Assembly: GCA_964020085.1 (NCBI GenBank)
Contig: CAXHUQ010001475.1
Location: 209,622 to 273,621, forward strand
From: Micromussa lordhowensis
Taxonomy: Eukaryota > Cnidaria > Anthozoa > Scleractinia > Lobophylliidae
Direction: 5' to 3'
DNA: 64,000 nucleotides
Shown here: positions 25,213 through 35,297 of the stretch, piece by piece
Numbering within the stretch: position 1 is the stretch's first letter
Layout of the letters: each line of letters opens with the position of its first letter
Program-made: the position numbers and the translations under genes
Notes under the pieces: generated by a model
What the model saw: only the letters and a program-made list of their open reading frames with translations
Told to the model about the DNA's origin: nothing
Database searches by the model: none

Positions 25213-26736
25213 TTAACAGCACACATACATATAACTCTGTCGTGCCTTCAGATCTTGGTCATTAAAATGATGTTGAATATTATAATAAGTAAAGTCTGAT
25301 AAAATTCTGTATCATTTTCAGATTGTCATGGCAGTGTCCGTCATACAGAAATTACCTGAAATTGCAAGATCAACAAAGACATCCACTGAAGTTATGGCTT
25401 TTTATGAACACCTTACAAGCAAACGTTCCAATGCTCGGTGAGTTATTTTGTGTTGGCTGTGTAAACTGAAGAAGCCTTTTACAAAAAACTGTATTTTTAT
25501 TTTCAAAATACCATTAATGTTTTAAGCAAGCTGTCAAGATCCTCAAGATCCTATCTTGTTAAGTTCCCTATATGGTGTTTTGCCTTGTATGCATCTGAGA
25601 ATGAATAATCTGTGTATTTGTACTTAATTTTTATGGACAACACTTCTATTTATGGTAATGATGATACATGCAGCTTTCATCTTCAATTCAGCTCATTGAA
25701 AGAAAGAATCAACGAAAAAGCCCATGTCCTGGGCTCACTAGAACGTGTGTGGGGTGGCTCAACACTTCTAAGTGAAAAACAGCTTGCAGCTCTCCCAAGG
25801 CATTATAGCAGAATGTGGGTCTTCAGACGCTGTCTTGTGGATGGGGTTCAGTATCATAGCTCGAGTTACAAGCGTGTTGTAGCACGAAATGATTACACTG
25901 TGGAATTCCAAGACATGGAGGGCAGGACAAGTTTTGGTACAGTTGAAGCCTATGTTAAAGTTCAAGAAAAATGTCTGAAGGCAATGTGCTCTGACAGGAA
26001 ATGTTGCTGCACTTTGGCCAGTCAATATTTAGCCATTGTTGAAGTTTTACAGCAGGATGATGAGCAGTTGCCAAAATACAGAGAGAGAACAGTGGTGAGC
26101 CACATCACAAGAGTAAAGACATCAAACAGGTACATAGTTGTTGTAATTATATTAGACTTGACATTGCTGTGGTATCAATCTAGTATTCTTTAGTTGTAAA
26201 ATTAATTTTATTTTTAGCTAAAGGTGCATTTTTTGTAGTGGAAAGAGACTGCATTGCCAATATGTGCATGCTCAACCAAATGGCACATTAATTATTTTTC
26301 CTACAATAGGGCATTAACACAACTTTTTGAGGGATTATTGTTTATTGGTGCCTGCATAGTGTCGTTTGCAGCCTGAGTAAATGAGTTTAGTCACTTATGA
26401 GTTAAGAACTCAAGTGGATAAGAATAATATTTAATGAACTTACAATTTCCAGTTGATCTTTGCTATAAAACGCCCACAGTATCACAGCCAAGCTAATTTT
26501 GCTTGACCGTAGGGATCAAGCGAACAATGTTTCGCTTCTTGTAAAGATGACAAGAACATGCTTTCTTTGTTTCTTTTGTTTGCTCACACACACCTCGATG
26601 GTTTTCCCACTTCAAACAGTCTGAACGTAATTTGATTGTTGTGAAATTCATTGCATAAAGCAATCAGCTTCAGAGCCATTGCAGCCTGCACAGCGTGTGT
26701 TTTGACAAGGCCAAATTTCAGTTTGGCCGTGTATAT

Positions 26737-26756
26737 TGATGATGATGATGATGATG

Positions 26757-26801
<45 letters not shown>
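26737..26801. repeat. Microsatellite (GAT)n(AAT)n
   Basis: A compound run: GAT units pass directly into about fifteen AAT units. It lies in the last intron of the element 1 transposase gene. Open frames of Asp/Asn here are artefacts of the repeat. Confidence 0.95.
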
Positions 26802-27479
26802 GCCATAGTAAATACCTTAATTTAAATTACTTCTTGAAGTTTGCCAAAAAGTTCTGATTGTTACAAGTCATGTACTGTAACTACAGATATTTATGTTCTT
26901 AATTCTTTCAGAATCGTGGCTGTTCCTGTGGCAAACATATTGAGGAAATTTCTGAAAGTCAAAGTCTCATCAGGATGTTTCATATGCACACTACCCAATC
27001 CTTATGAAAAAGACTGACTTGAAAAAGTTATTATTTTGCAGAGCAAATTCTTAATTTCACTGTGAATTGTAATTTGGGGTACACTCCTATGCATCTCAGT
27101 GGTAAAAAGTAACAAAGTCACCGTGTTCTCCATTCTTTAGAGTATAAACTAAGATGGCAAGCTTTATCTGCCTTTGCAGTTCAATTCAATTTAGAAGTAC
27201 ATGTAGCATAAGGCCACACAACCTTTTGATGGGTTTCTTCCCTCTGATGTGAAAGACCATAGATGCTAGTTATGACCAGAAGTGGGGGAAAATACTTGAT
27301 ATTGCATAATGTTTACAAAGCTAAATTAGTCATTCACTGAGCTGAACATTTACCTTGTTTTCATATTTATATAAATTATCTTGCTCTCAGGATAATCTGA
27401 TATTAAATTAAATTGAATTTAAAACAAATTTTGTTTTAAACTCCCACACTAAAAACATTTTCCAGACTGAGTGCTTTAA

Positions 27480-28162
27480 ATTGTTACATAATATAGCACA
27501 TAATTATTCACCATATGTATATCAAAGCCAAATGTGGATCACTACATTACATAGAAAATAAATAGCAGTATGTAAAAACTATGTTACTTTTTTCAGTGCT
27601 TTAGACTGATATATAGCAAATACATAGGATGTATTCACTATGTATATCAGAGCCAAAAGTCGATCACTGCATTACATAGATAATAAATAGCAGTATGTAA
27701 AACCTGTGTTACATTTCTCAGTGCCTTAGACTGGTACATAGCAAATGAATAGGATGTATTCACTATGTATGTCAGAGCCAAATGTCGATCCCTGCATTAC
27801 ATAGAAAATATATAGCAGTATGTAAAAACTATATCACCTTTTTCAGTGCCTTAGACTGATACATACCAAATATATAGGGTGTATTTACTATGTATGTCAG
27901 CACCAAACGTTAGACCATATATTACATAGAAAATAAATAGCTATTTCAAAACTATTTACAGTTGTAACATAGTTTTAAAATAGTTATTTAAAAACTATGT
28001 GATTTTTACATAGATTTGGCATAGCCTCGACATAACATTTACATACACTGGACTATGTAGTTTAGCTGATAAAATAGTGATTACATAGGCAGTGTTCACC
28101 AGTACGTAGCTAAAACATAGCTCAACATAGTAAAATTATAGCATTAACATAGCCTTTACATA
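27480..28162. repeat. Element 1 right subterminal repeat block
   Basis: A 125-bp unit is repeated about four times; the word TTACATAG recurs at 27547, 27672, 27797 and 27922. Denser ACATAG/CTATGT words follow up to the right TIR. The shared word with the left block, ACATAG, is what marks the two blocks as ends of one element. Confidence 0.85.
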
Positions 28163-28452
28163 TGTCTATTTCTACAAGGGCAGGCATGATGGGCAGTGAG
28201 TGTAAAAAAAATTGTTAGTAAGGATGGTTCATTCGCTTGTTGGCGTTTACTGAAAGTTACAACTAATAATATTTAAATAAAGAAGAGTATGTTTAGAGAG
28301 CAGCAAAAAACTTCAAGAACAGGTGGATGTCAGATTCATGGCAACGTACTAATTAAAATAAACTTGCAATGGGTTTCCATTCATGAAAGACACTTGCTTA
28401 GCATTTGTCAGGATGTTCATTCTGAAAAAAAAATAACAGTCAGATTACTTAC

Positions 28453-28817
28453 TTCTTTCAGCGATTGGTTTTCTTCTTTTAGAAATTTTATTATTTGTGA
28501 ATTTCCTTCATTTTGCTGACAAGAAATAAGAAGAAAACAATAAACGTCAGATTTAAATGATGTCAGCACAAGAGTTTAGTGATCAACAAATCAAGTTGTG
28601 ATTACCTCTTTCATGAGATCATATCGCCTTTCAAGATGAGAAACTGTCTCTTGGGACCCCTGTAGTTGCTGCATATGGTATCAGAATCAAAAAAAAATCA
28701 ACACCTGTGAAGTGTCTTGTTTGGTAATGTTTTGCATGCCAAACGTTAACCCACCTTTTCTAAGATTTTTATATCTGCACTCAAGCGTGCACTCTTTCTT
28801 CTTTCTTCCTTCAGTTC
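28453..28817 (-). CDS. Three 63-bp coiled-coil exons of a host gene
   Basis: Minus-strand exons 28755-28817 (begins ELKEERRKSARLS), 28606-28668 (QLQGSQETVSHLERR) and 28453-28515 (QNEGNSQIIKFLKEE). Each is flanked by AG and GT, is exactly 21 codons (three heptads) and begins and ends in phase 0. Charged, Leu/Ile-spaced composition fits a long parallel coiled coil. This 759-bp island separates the two large transposons, so both appear to have landed in introns of one gene. A further exon of the same style is at 12128-12166. The gene's identity is unknown. Confidence 0.6.
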
Positions 28818-28954
28818 CTGGAAAAGAATTGAAAAGGCCTGTTTATAAGTTTGCTACTTTCAGAACTGCATCGAGTCAAGTACACTTTTTTTAAATTATC
28901 TTATATAATTTGGATAGGCATTGCCATTATAGGTATCACCCTTGCGAAATAAGT

Positions 28955-29290
28955 CTAGGAATTCCTAGGAATTCCCAGGAATATCCTAGGAATTCCTAGG
29001 AAAATATTCCTAGGAATTCCTAAGAATTCCTAGGAATTCCTAGGAATCATAGGTGTGAATTTTCACGGTAATTCGGACTTGGAATTCCTAGGAATTCCTA
29101 GGAATTCCAAGTTTACTTAGTACTGACTTGGTAATCCTAGGAATTCCTAGGAATTCCAAGTCAGATAAACCTTACCTTAAGAATTCCTAAAAATTCCCAA
29201 ATATTCCTAGGAATTTCTGGGAATAACTTGGAATCCTCAAGATATTTTAGAATAGCTTGGAATTTTTAGGAATATCTGAGAAAAACTCGG
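28955..29290. repeat. Element 2 left subterminal palindromic repeats
   Basis: More than a dozen copies of the self-complementary core GGAATTCC, mostly as CCTAGGAATTCCTAGG overlaps. The copies decay to GGAATTTC-like forms with distance from the end. Spacing is often about 10 bp, one helical turn. Confidence 0.9.
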
Positions 29291-30368
29291 AATTTGTTAT
29301 AATCAATGCAGGAAACCAAATTATGTTTAGCAATGATCAGCATTTTAATAACAAAATGTTAGTCATTCAGATTCAGTCCAAACAGGTTTAAAAAAAAACT
29401 TTAATTACATTGTTTGTTTTTAAATGTACACTCACATTTAAAAGTAATAATAAATTGTCTTGTTCTTGTAAAAAAATTGTACAGATTTGTGAAATCTTGG
29501 CTGTTCTTCAACATTAATTTTATTTGGTGATCTACTATGTACACAGTCATATAATTGTTATATAAAACGTACATAATGGCATAGTTATGATTGCATATTG
29601 CCAATGAATGGAGCACTATCACGAGCTATACTAAAACAAGTCAAAAGGCAGGGAAACATTACTGAAAACCAAAATTGGTCATAGCTTTTTTGAAATGGCT
29701 TAATACTAGTCCATTGAAGAGTTACAATTAAGGGGACTGTTCACAATAAGCTTTGAGTTTAGCAGACACAAGGTTTTGGTTTTAAATTAAAAAGTCTGAC
29801 AAGTGTTCTCATTTTCTGCCCTTCTGTCATTTAACTGCTAGAAATATCTTATATACACATTTAATATCTTCATTCTCATGTTCTAGACACACAAGCAAAT
29901 TATGAAAATCCCTGTGATAGTGCCCCTCTAACTTAAAAAAACTTGTTTGATTAATTAGTGATTTCTATATTCAACTCCCAATTATTTTAAAATTTGTCAT
30001 GAAAAAATTTAAATGTGGCTAAATGTAATTTAGGCGAAGTTAAACTTGAGCGAATTGGCCTGCGGTTGTGACCTATTGCAGTACGTGACATGCGGGGCGG
30101 CCCTTAGGAGAGTTGCAGGGTCTCTTTGGGGACTTGTAGCTAAATTTATATTGCATTGTTTGCTTTGCTTGCTGATCGTAGCGGATCAATTGGTGCCGGT
30201 TAGTGGCCGCTTTAGGGGTGGTTCCCGCTTCCAGGGTTGCCGTGGATACCTCCTCTCTGCTTGTTGCATCTGGCCACCCACTAACCCTTCAGGCACCAGC
30301 TCCCAAGCTCATCACTAGCGATGAGTTTAAACAGAAAAATCAAGAAAGGATGAGAGGAAAGCAATAAC
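29291..30368. other. Element 2 interior, no gene seen
   Basis: AT-rich, between the subterminal block and the 3' end of the BEN gene. Open frames here (for example the plus-strand one from 30046) show no domain or splice support. A more GC-rich patch lies at about 30050-30310. Confidence 0.4.
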
Positions 30369-33300
30369 TTAGCTAAGGCTCTGCTTTTTTCGGAATTGTC
30401 CACGGAGCTTTCTCTGCTGCCCCCGGATGAAATTGTCCACTTCCCCTCTTTTACAGTCATATCTCTTTTCCATAACACCTAAAAATAAGTAAAGAAATAA
30501 TAATAATTAAAATATATGTAAGTAGAATGTTTTGTTTGTGATGAATTTTCAAGGATGTCAAACAGAGGGGTAGGGCTGCACTATTGCCTTATTTTGTCCC
30601 TCTTTCATTAATTCAAAGCAAAAAGGTTTTTTTTTCTTGGATTCACTACATTCAAGCATTGCAGTATTTTAACCTTCTAAGCGCAAAATTTCCTCAAACT
30701 AATAGTACAACTTACAGTAAATCAAGTCCACCTTTTCTCTGTCCAGGGCAATACCTTCACCACCTGATACTGTAACTCTTCCTTTGAGAGAGGATTGCCT
30801 TACTTCATCAGTAGTAAACAACTGATAGAGTAAGACTTTCAATCCCTCAAGGGGTTTTGTTGTATTTTTTATCATAGCAAGATGGGTCGTCTGCAAGAAA
30901 TAAAAATAAAATCCATACTAAGTTACTGTAGTGATCCCTTTTGTTTACTGATTGTATGACACAGTCATTTCAATTAACACTGCTGGATCAAAGCTCTAAG
31001 CCAGACGATATTGAAAGGTTTTATTGGTGGTAGGCTGTCCTGCAGTTTAATAAGAATGAGATATAAAAGGTTACCAATGTGATTTTGTACATTGTCCTTT
31101 CCTCTCTTCAGACCACCCATGTTATGTTGAACCAAGCTATTTTAGCCTTATTGAATTCTAGAATATTTTTTCAAACTCAAGCCTATGTGCATGACTTTGT
31201 AGCAGAACAAGTGAGAGAGTAGGTTCTGGGTATTTTCTGAAAAAAATTTATATTAGTTTAAAAGGAATCTACAAGTTTGTATTTTTTGAATGATTATGTA
31301 AGCTGCAAGTCCAAAGTTAGTGGACTTTCAAAGTTACCTCAGGCTCTTCAGTATTCAAGGCTCCTGCAGCTTGAGGACTGGAATTATTTGAGCTTCCCTA
31401 AAGAAATAAAGAGTAAAATAATAATTCACACACTGTTAAACTGCTTTTCAAAGTATTGTGAGAATAAAGGTTCATTTCATTTTTGTGTAGACTCAAAAGA
31501 CAAAGCTCCATGACCAAATAAAAAAAGCTCCACTCAAATAGCAATAATGCATGCCCATCCAAAATGCAAATGCTTATTATAACAGGGCTGAGAAAAGAAA
31601 AACAATGAATATTTTGGGATCACAAACTTTGTTTACCTTGGGGTCCTTTTTCTTAGTGAGGTTTGTTATAGAAAGCCATTGTAAAACCAACAGTCAGAAA
31701 GTGACTTGTCTAATGGAAAAATCCACAACTACTAGACCAGTAGTTGTATATTTTCCCATAGACAAGCCACTTTCTCTGTTAATTTTTCAATAGTTTTAGA
31801 CAAGTTATTTCTTAGCCCTGTGGGTATAAGTGGCAATGTTAAGATATAAAATTCTCCCTGCTTGTTAGGATTAACCCAGCATGATGTTATTGTTTAGTGT
31901 GCAATCTTCTTTCTTTACCTTCAACTCCCTCACAGTCTTTTTCAGATGTTTGACTTCTGCTCGAAGACCCTCCACGTCTGCCTTAAGCTCCTCAAACTGT
32001 TGGGTGAAGTGTGAAGTGAACGAGTCCCATTCACGACGTACTTCAGTGGATGAAGTTGTCGTGTCAAGATCTTCTATATTTAAATCCTCCTCCAGCAGTG
32101 ATGTGAAGCTGGTGCTGTTCATTTGGTGATGGTGTGAAAGAGGTGTATTTGTGTAAGGGGTTTGTGACAGGGGAGGCATGTTAAATGGTGGTGGCGTGTT
32201 GAATGTGCTTTGTATGGGTGTTGTAGGTTGTGTGTTTAATGGTGTGATGCCATGGCAGTAAGCAGTGGGTGTTGCTGTAGATTTGTAAGTTGATGGCAAA
32301 GTTTGCGATGGAGTATAAGTGCGAGGGTTAATGGCATGAGTGTGTGTCATGGGAGATGGTTTGTGTACGGATAGGGGTGGTTGTGATGGTGTGACTGTGT
32401 GAGAAATTGATGTGATAGTGTGTGTGGCATGAACAAGTGATTGTGACAGCGATTGTGCTGATGCGTTATCACTGCTATCAACAAGAATGATATCTGGTTC
32501 TGCATTTCTTCTCTCCAGTATGTTTTTAACTCTGTCTTGTTGTACAGACTTTTGCAACTAGGAAAAGAAAAGGTCAACTTTTTTACTTACTTTATATGAA
32601 CCATTGCATAGATTACTTTGAATTGTAAGCAGAGAGGGTCACAAATTGGAATTGATGAAGAATTTGAAAGAGGTGTAAAATACTGGTGCCACTAAAATTG
32701 CCTATCAAAAGGTTATCTTATAGGAACTCTTACTGTAACTACATACACCATACAATTTACAACCAATTACCTTCTTTCTTTGGAGCTCGTTTTCCTTTTC
32801 TTCATCAGTTTCTGCAAAACAAAACACTGTCAAAGACAGAAGGTACAGAATTTCATACTAATTTAATGCTACCCTTTTTAAAATTGATCCAAGGCAATAT
32901 TTACTGCAGATTCAGTGAAATACATGTGGTGTGGACTGCGTTATTACTTAACTAACCCTTCGCTTTCTTGTCCATTGTTTTTTTCTTTTTTGAGGGGGGT
33001 TGCTTATCAGCTGTAAAATAAATTGCATCAGATATGAAATAGCAGAACTTCACAAAGGTCACAAATTGTGAGGTCTTACTTGCAAAAAAAAACCAAAAGC
33101 ATGGAGTAAGAAAACTATTTAAACCAAGATGTTACGCAGGAAGTAAAAATCTTCAGAACAAATCAATTAATCAGTAGAAAAAGTGATACTAATACTGGAA
33201 ATATTTCGGGGAAACTTACCTCTAACATCTCTTCTATCATCTGTTGGAACTTTGTTCCCCTGTTCCTCTTCACTAGCATCTAAGTGTAGAAGTAAAGATT

Positions 33301-35058
33301 TGACATGAATGTTTAAGGTCAAGTTTAAACAAACCGATTATCTATTCTTTTTTTAGTTACGGTATATGTATTGTGTAGGTTGATTTTGTGAATATAATTT
33401 TTCCCTATATTATTAAGCAGATCACACACTGTTGAATGGGCTAAATAAAGTATTATTACTGAATAAAACTTAATGTTTTGACAATGATAAACCTTTTACA
33501 TTCAACATTTGTTATGATTTACCTTCTTGCGTCCCTTCATTTTCCCTTACTTTTTTGGACGGTTTTCGTTGTCTTTTGCCTGTGGTGTCTGTAAAGATAA
33601 CATGGCAGTTTTTATTATCACTCCAGAAGTATGTTGCATTATTTTTCTAATAATGCACAAAAATAGCCTTGTGAACAATTCAGGTATAACTTTACCTTTG
33701 GCATTAGTGTCATTAGTTTGAGTAGTTGTCTTCACCAAGCTTGCCTCGTACTCAAGTGCCTTTACCTTCGTTCCTAATAAGAATAAGAACTTAAGTTGCA
33801 TACTTGTACTAGGTGTAGCATGGACAGTCTTCTCTCAGATTCGAATCAAATTAGATGACGACCTTTGAACGAATGCGAGTCGTTTCGATCGAAGGTTGTT
33901 TCGATCGAAGACAAAAGTCAGTTCGATCGAAGAGTAAATGATGATAAAAACTACAGTTTTTCAAGTGTGTAAATAAAAATAATTAAGTTTCTTGCGTTGT
34001 GGATTGATTGTGCGATGTAATATGCGAGACGCGGAACTTTGGCAGTGGTTTTCAGTTGACGATCTCTTTTGTTGTCGGCGTTCGTGATCGGATGCTCGAT
34101 GCTCAATGAGCTCTTTGCTGGTGACTTTAACTTTATTTCTAACGGAAACGTACACCGAAAGAATCCTTGAAACCCGGGGTTTAAGAGTTTAAAATTTCTC
34201 TTGCTCGTGACGTGCGGAGTAAAATCGCTACGAGTCTTAATCGACACCGTCATTTCACCCAGAAGTAGAAGTAATGAACTAAAAGGAATTTAACTTTTCA
34301 CTTGTCCATAGAATTTGAAAAGAAAACTAAAGTTAACTCGCAAAGGTGTAAGCTAGCCCAGAACGAAGGTTGTGAAATGCCGTGAAAACGACGATTTGTT
34401 CTGAGCCCACGTTGAAACGAACAAGTTGTCACTTTCACTGATAACCGAGCGAAAAGAGATTAAACGCAATCTTCGATCGAATCGACTTTTATCGATCGAA
34501 ACGACCTTCGATCGAAACAACCTTCGATCGAAACGACCGGATTCCCTTTGAACCTCCCGCCATTTGGCATTTTTGTTCTGGGACGTTTAGGAATGTGGTC
34601 GATAATTTGCAACGATCCTGGCATAAACGTGAACTAATTTCACTCTAATATATTGGCCTTATAGGGGAAGTTTTTTGCCAGAAAATCGAGCGAACGTACA
34701 ACCGAAGATCCGAGCTAATCCAAAAGATTCAAAGTGAGGAGTTAACAGCGAATCCAAACGAAATCGATTGCATACAAAAACAAGGCATTATGCTTTTGTC
34801 CACTCAATGTTTTGAATTTCAGTGGTGTCACAATATCTATCCCAGTTTAGAGTAAGGAAAGAGTTAATTGGTATTTCAATACTCACCGAATACTTTCAGA
34901 ATATCCGCCTTATGCAGGGTAAGCCTTCCCTTACTCGTACCCGTCGATATATCAACCGTAATGCCTTCTTTTAGTTCGACGTCCTCGCCAACAACTTTCT
35001 TTTCATTGACCACACTCACGCTGTTCTCGTTCAGCCACTGAACAACAATGAAAACCAT
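30369..35058 (-). CDS. Transposon-borne BEN-domain protein of element 2, ten exons, intact
   Basis: Proposed subterminal-repeat-binding partner of the transposase. Exons on the minus strand: 34887-35058, 33696-33773, 33523-33588, 33220-33279, 32957-33010, 32771-32811, 31919-32557, 31338-31397, 30716-30890, 30369-30478; 484 codons plus stop, every join in phase. N-terminal module MVFIVVQW with ELKEGITVDISTG. Exons 3-5 are small and very basic (GKRQRKPSKK, PPSKKKKTMDKK), so nuclear. Exon 7 (213 codons) is T/P/H/S-rich and ends in a coiled coil (FEELKADVEGLRAEVKHLKK). Exons 9-10 are the BEN domain (LEGLKVLLYQLFTTDEVRQS, LDREKVDLIY, then FIRGQQRKLRGQFRKK). Start codon chosen because it immediately precedes the conserved module. 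A non-autonomous element sits in intron 1. Confidence 0.85.
33878..34538. mobile_element. Non-autonomous TIR element in intron 1 of the element 2 BEN gene
   Basis: Ends GTCGTTTCGATCGAAGGTTG and the exact inverse, continuing for about 33 bp as two repeats of TTTCGATCGAAG. The middle has no supported gene. Confidence 0.8.
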
Positions 35059-35297
35059 TGTAACAAATTGAAAAGCGAAGTAAAAATAAATTCCACGCAC
35101 AAGCAATCAACCGAGAAGGTTCAAAAAGGGCGCCAAGAGAGAATATCACTTGAGCGTTTCTTCGAGAGCACGAGTATTGTCACGTGAAAGGATGGACCTT
35201 GTGATTGGCTCAGCACAGAGAATCCGCTGGATTACCCGAGTGCGGTGTGTAACTTAGCACCGCCATTACTGTCGTCGCGAAAAAGTAGTGTTGTGAC
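35059..35297. promoter_or_regulatory. Element 2 bidirectional promoter region
   Basis: Only 239 bp lie between the ATGs of the two divergent element genes, so both must be driven from here. An E-box in GTCACGTGAAAG (about 35179) and an inverted CCAAT box in GATTGGCTCAG (about 35202) are visible; no TATA box. Shared control would give joint expression of BEN protein and transposase. Confidence 0.6.

Larger units (their letters stand above)
19591..27017 (+). pseudogene. tnp2/DUF4218 transposase of element 1, decayed
   Basis: CACTA/EnSpm-type transposase that would cut the element ends. Exons: 19591-19987, 20079-20726, 21593-21833, 22311-22423, 22677-22984, about 23417-23514, 23553-23750, 24097-24254, 25322-25437, 25674-26129, 26912-27017. 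Visible parts: a Cys-rich segment in exon 2 (CPNLICK, CAVCGTPLC); tnp2 core motifs (SFLGNTDGV, WPVYLVVNEIPPSER; AGLWFGKGKPHFPTFLRPF; a CGHCKEPG knuckle and HVYPF); DUF4218 (FNVHQLLHLAEVVRDLGPLW, CFPFEDYNG, LFHGT). Defects: TGA at 22318-22320 in exon 4, where an Arg CGA would fit (a CpG-type change). The exon that should carry the DYMH-LLG motif breaks off near 23514, and the next conserved exon, present in element 2, is absent. All other joins are in phase. It probably gives no full-length transposase. Confidence 0.85.
13048..28180. mobile_element. ELEMENT 1: 15.1-kb CACTA/EnSpm-like transposon with divergent BEN and tnp2 genes
   Basis: Ends: the left reads CCCTTGTAGAATCAGACA; the right, inverted, reads CCCTTGTAGAAATAGACA (16 of 18 identical). 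The dinucleotide CA flanks both ends (13046-13047, 28181-28182), a likely 2-bp target duplication. Inside are AT-rich subterminal repeat blocks, a leftward BEN-domain gene (14493-18830) and a rightward tnp2/DUF4218 transposase gene (19591-27017). Four smaller elements have inserted into its introns. The transposase is damaged, so this copy is probably not autonomous. Boundaries rest on TIR, CA duplication and subterminal repeats together. Assignment to CACTA/EnSpm rests on the tnp2 protein; the termini do not begin with CACTA. Confidence 0.85.

Noticed and set aside
26651..26857. Open frame with poly-Asp/poly-Asn
   Set aside because: Produced by a (GAT)n(AAT)n microsatellite.
28955..29290. 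CRISPR-like array of short repeats
   Set aside because: Repeats are overlapping palindromes without unique spacers, in a eukaryotic transposon end.
30046..30318. 90-codon plus-strand frame with Leu/Cys-rich stretch
   Set aside because: No splice context or family; lies in the non-coding tail of the element 2 BEN gene.
31881..32129. Plus-strand frame opposite the large BEN-gene exon
   Set aside because: Shadow of the intact minus-strand exon 7 of the element 2 BEN gene.
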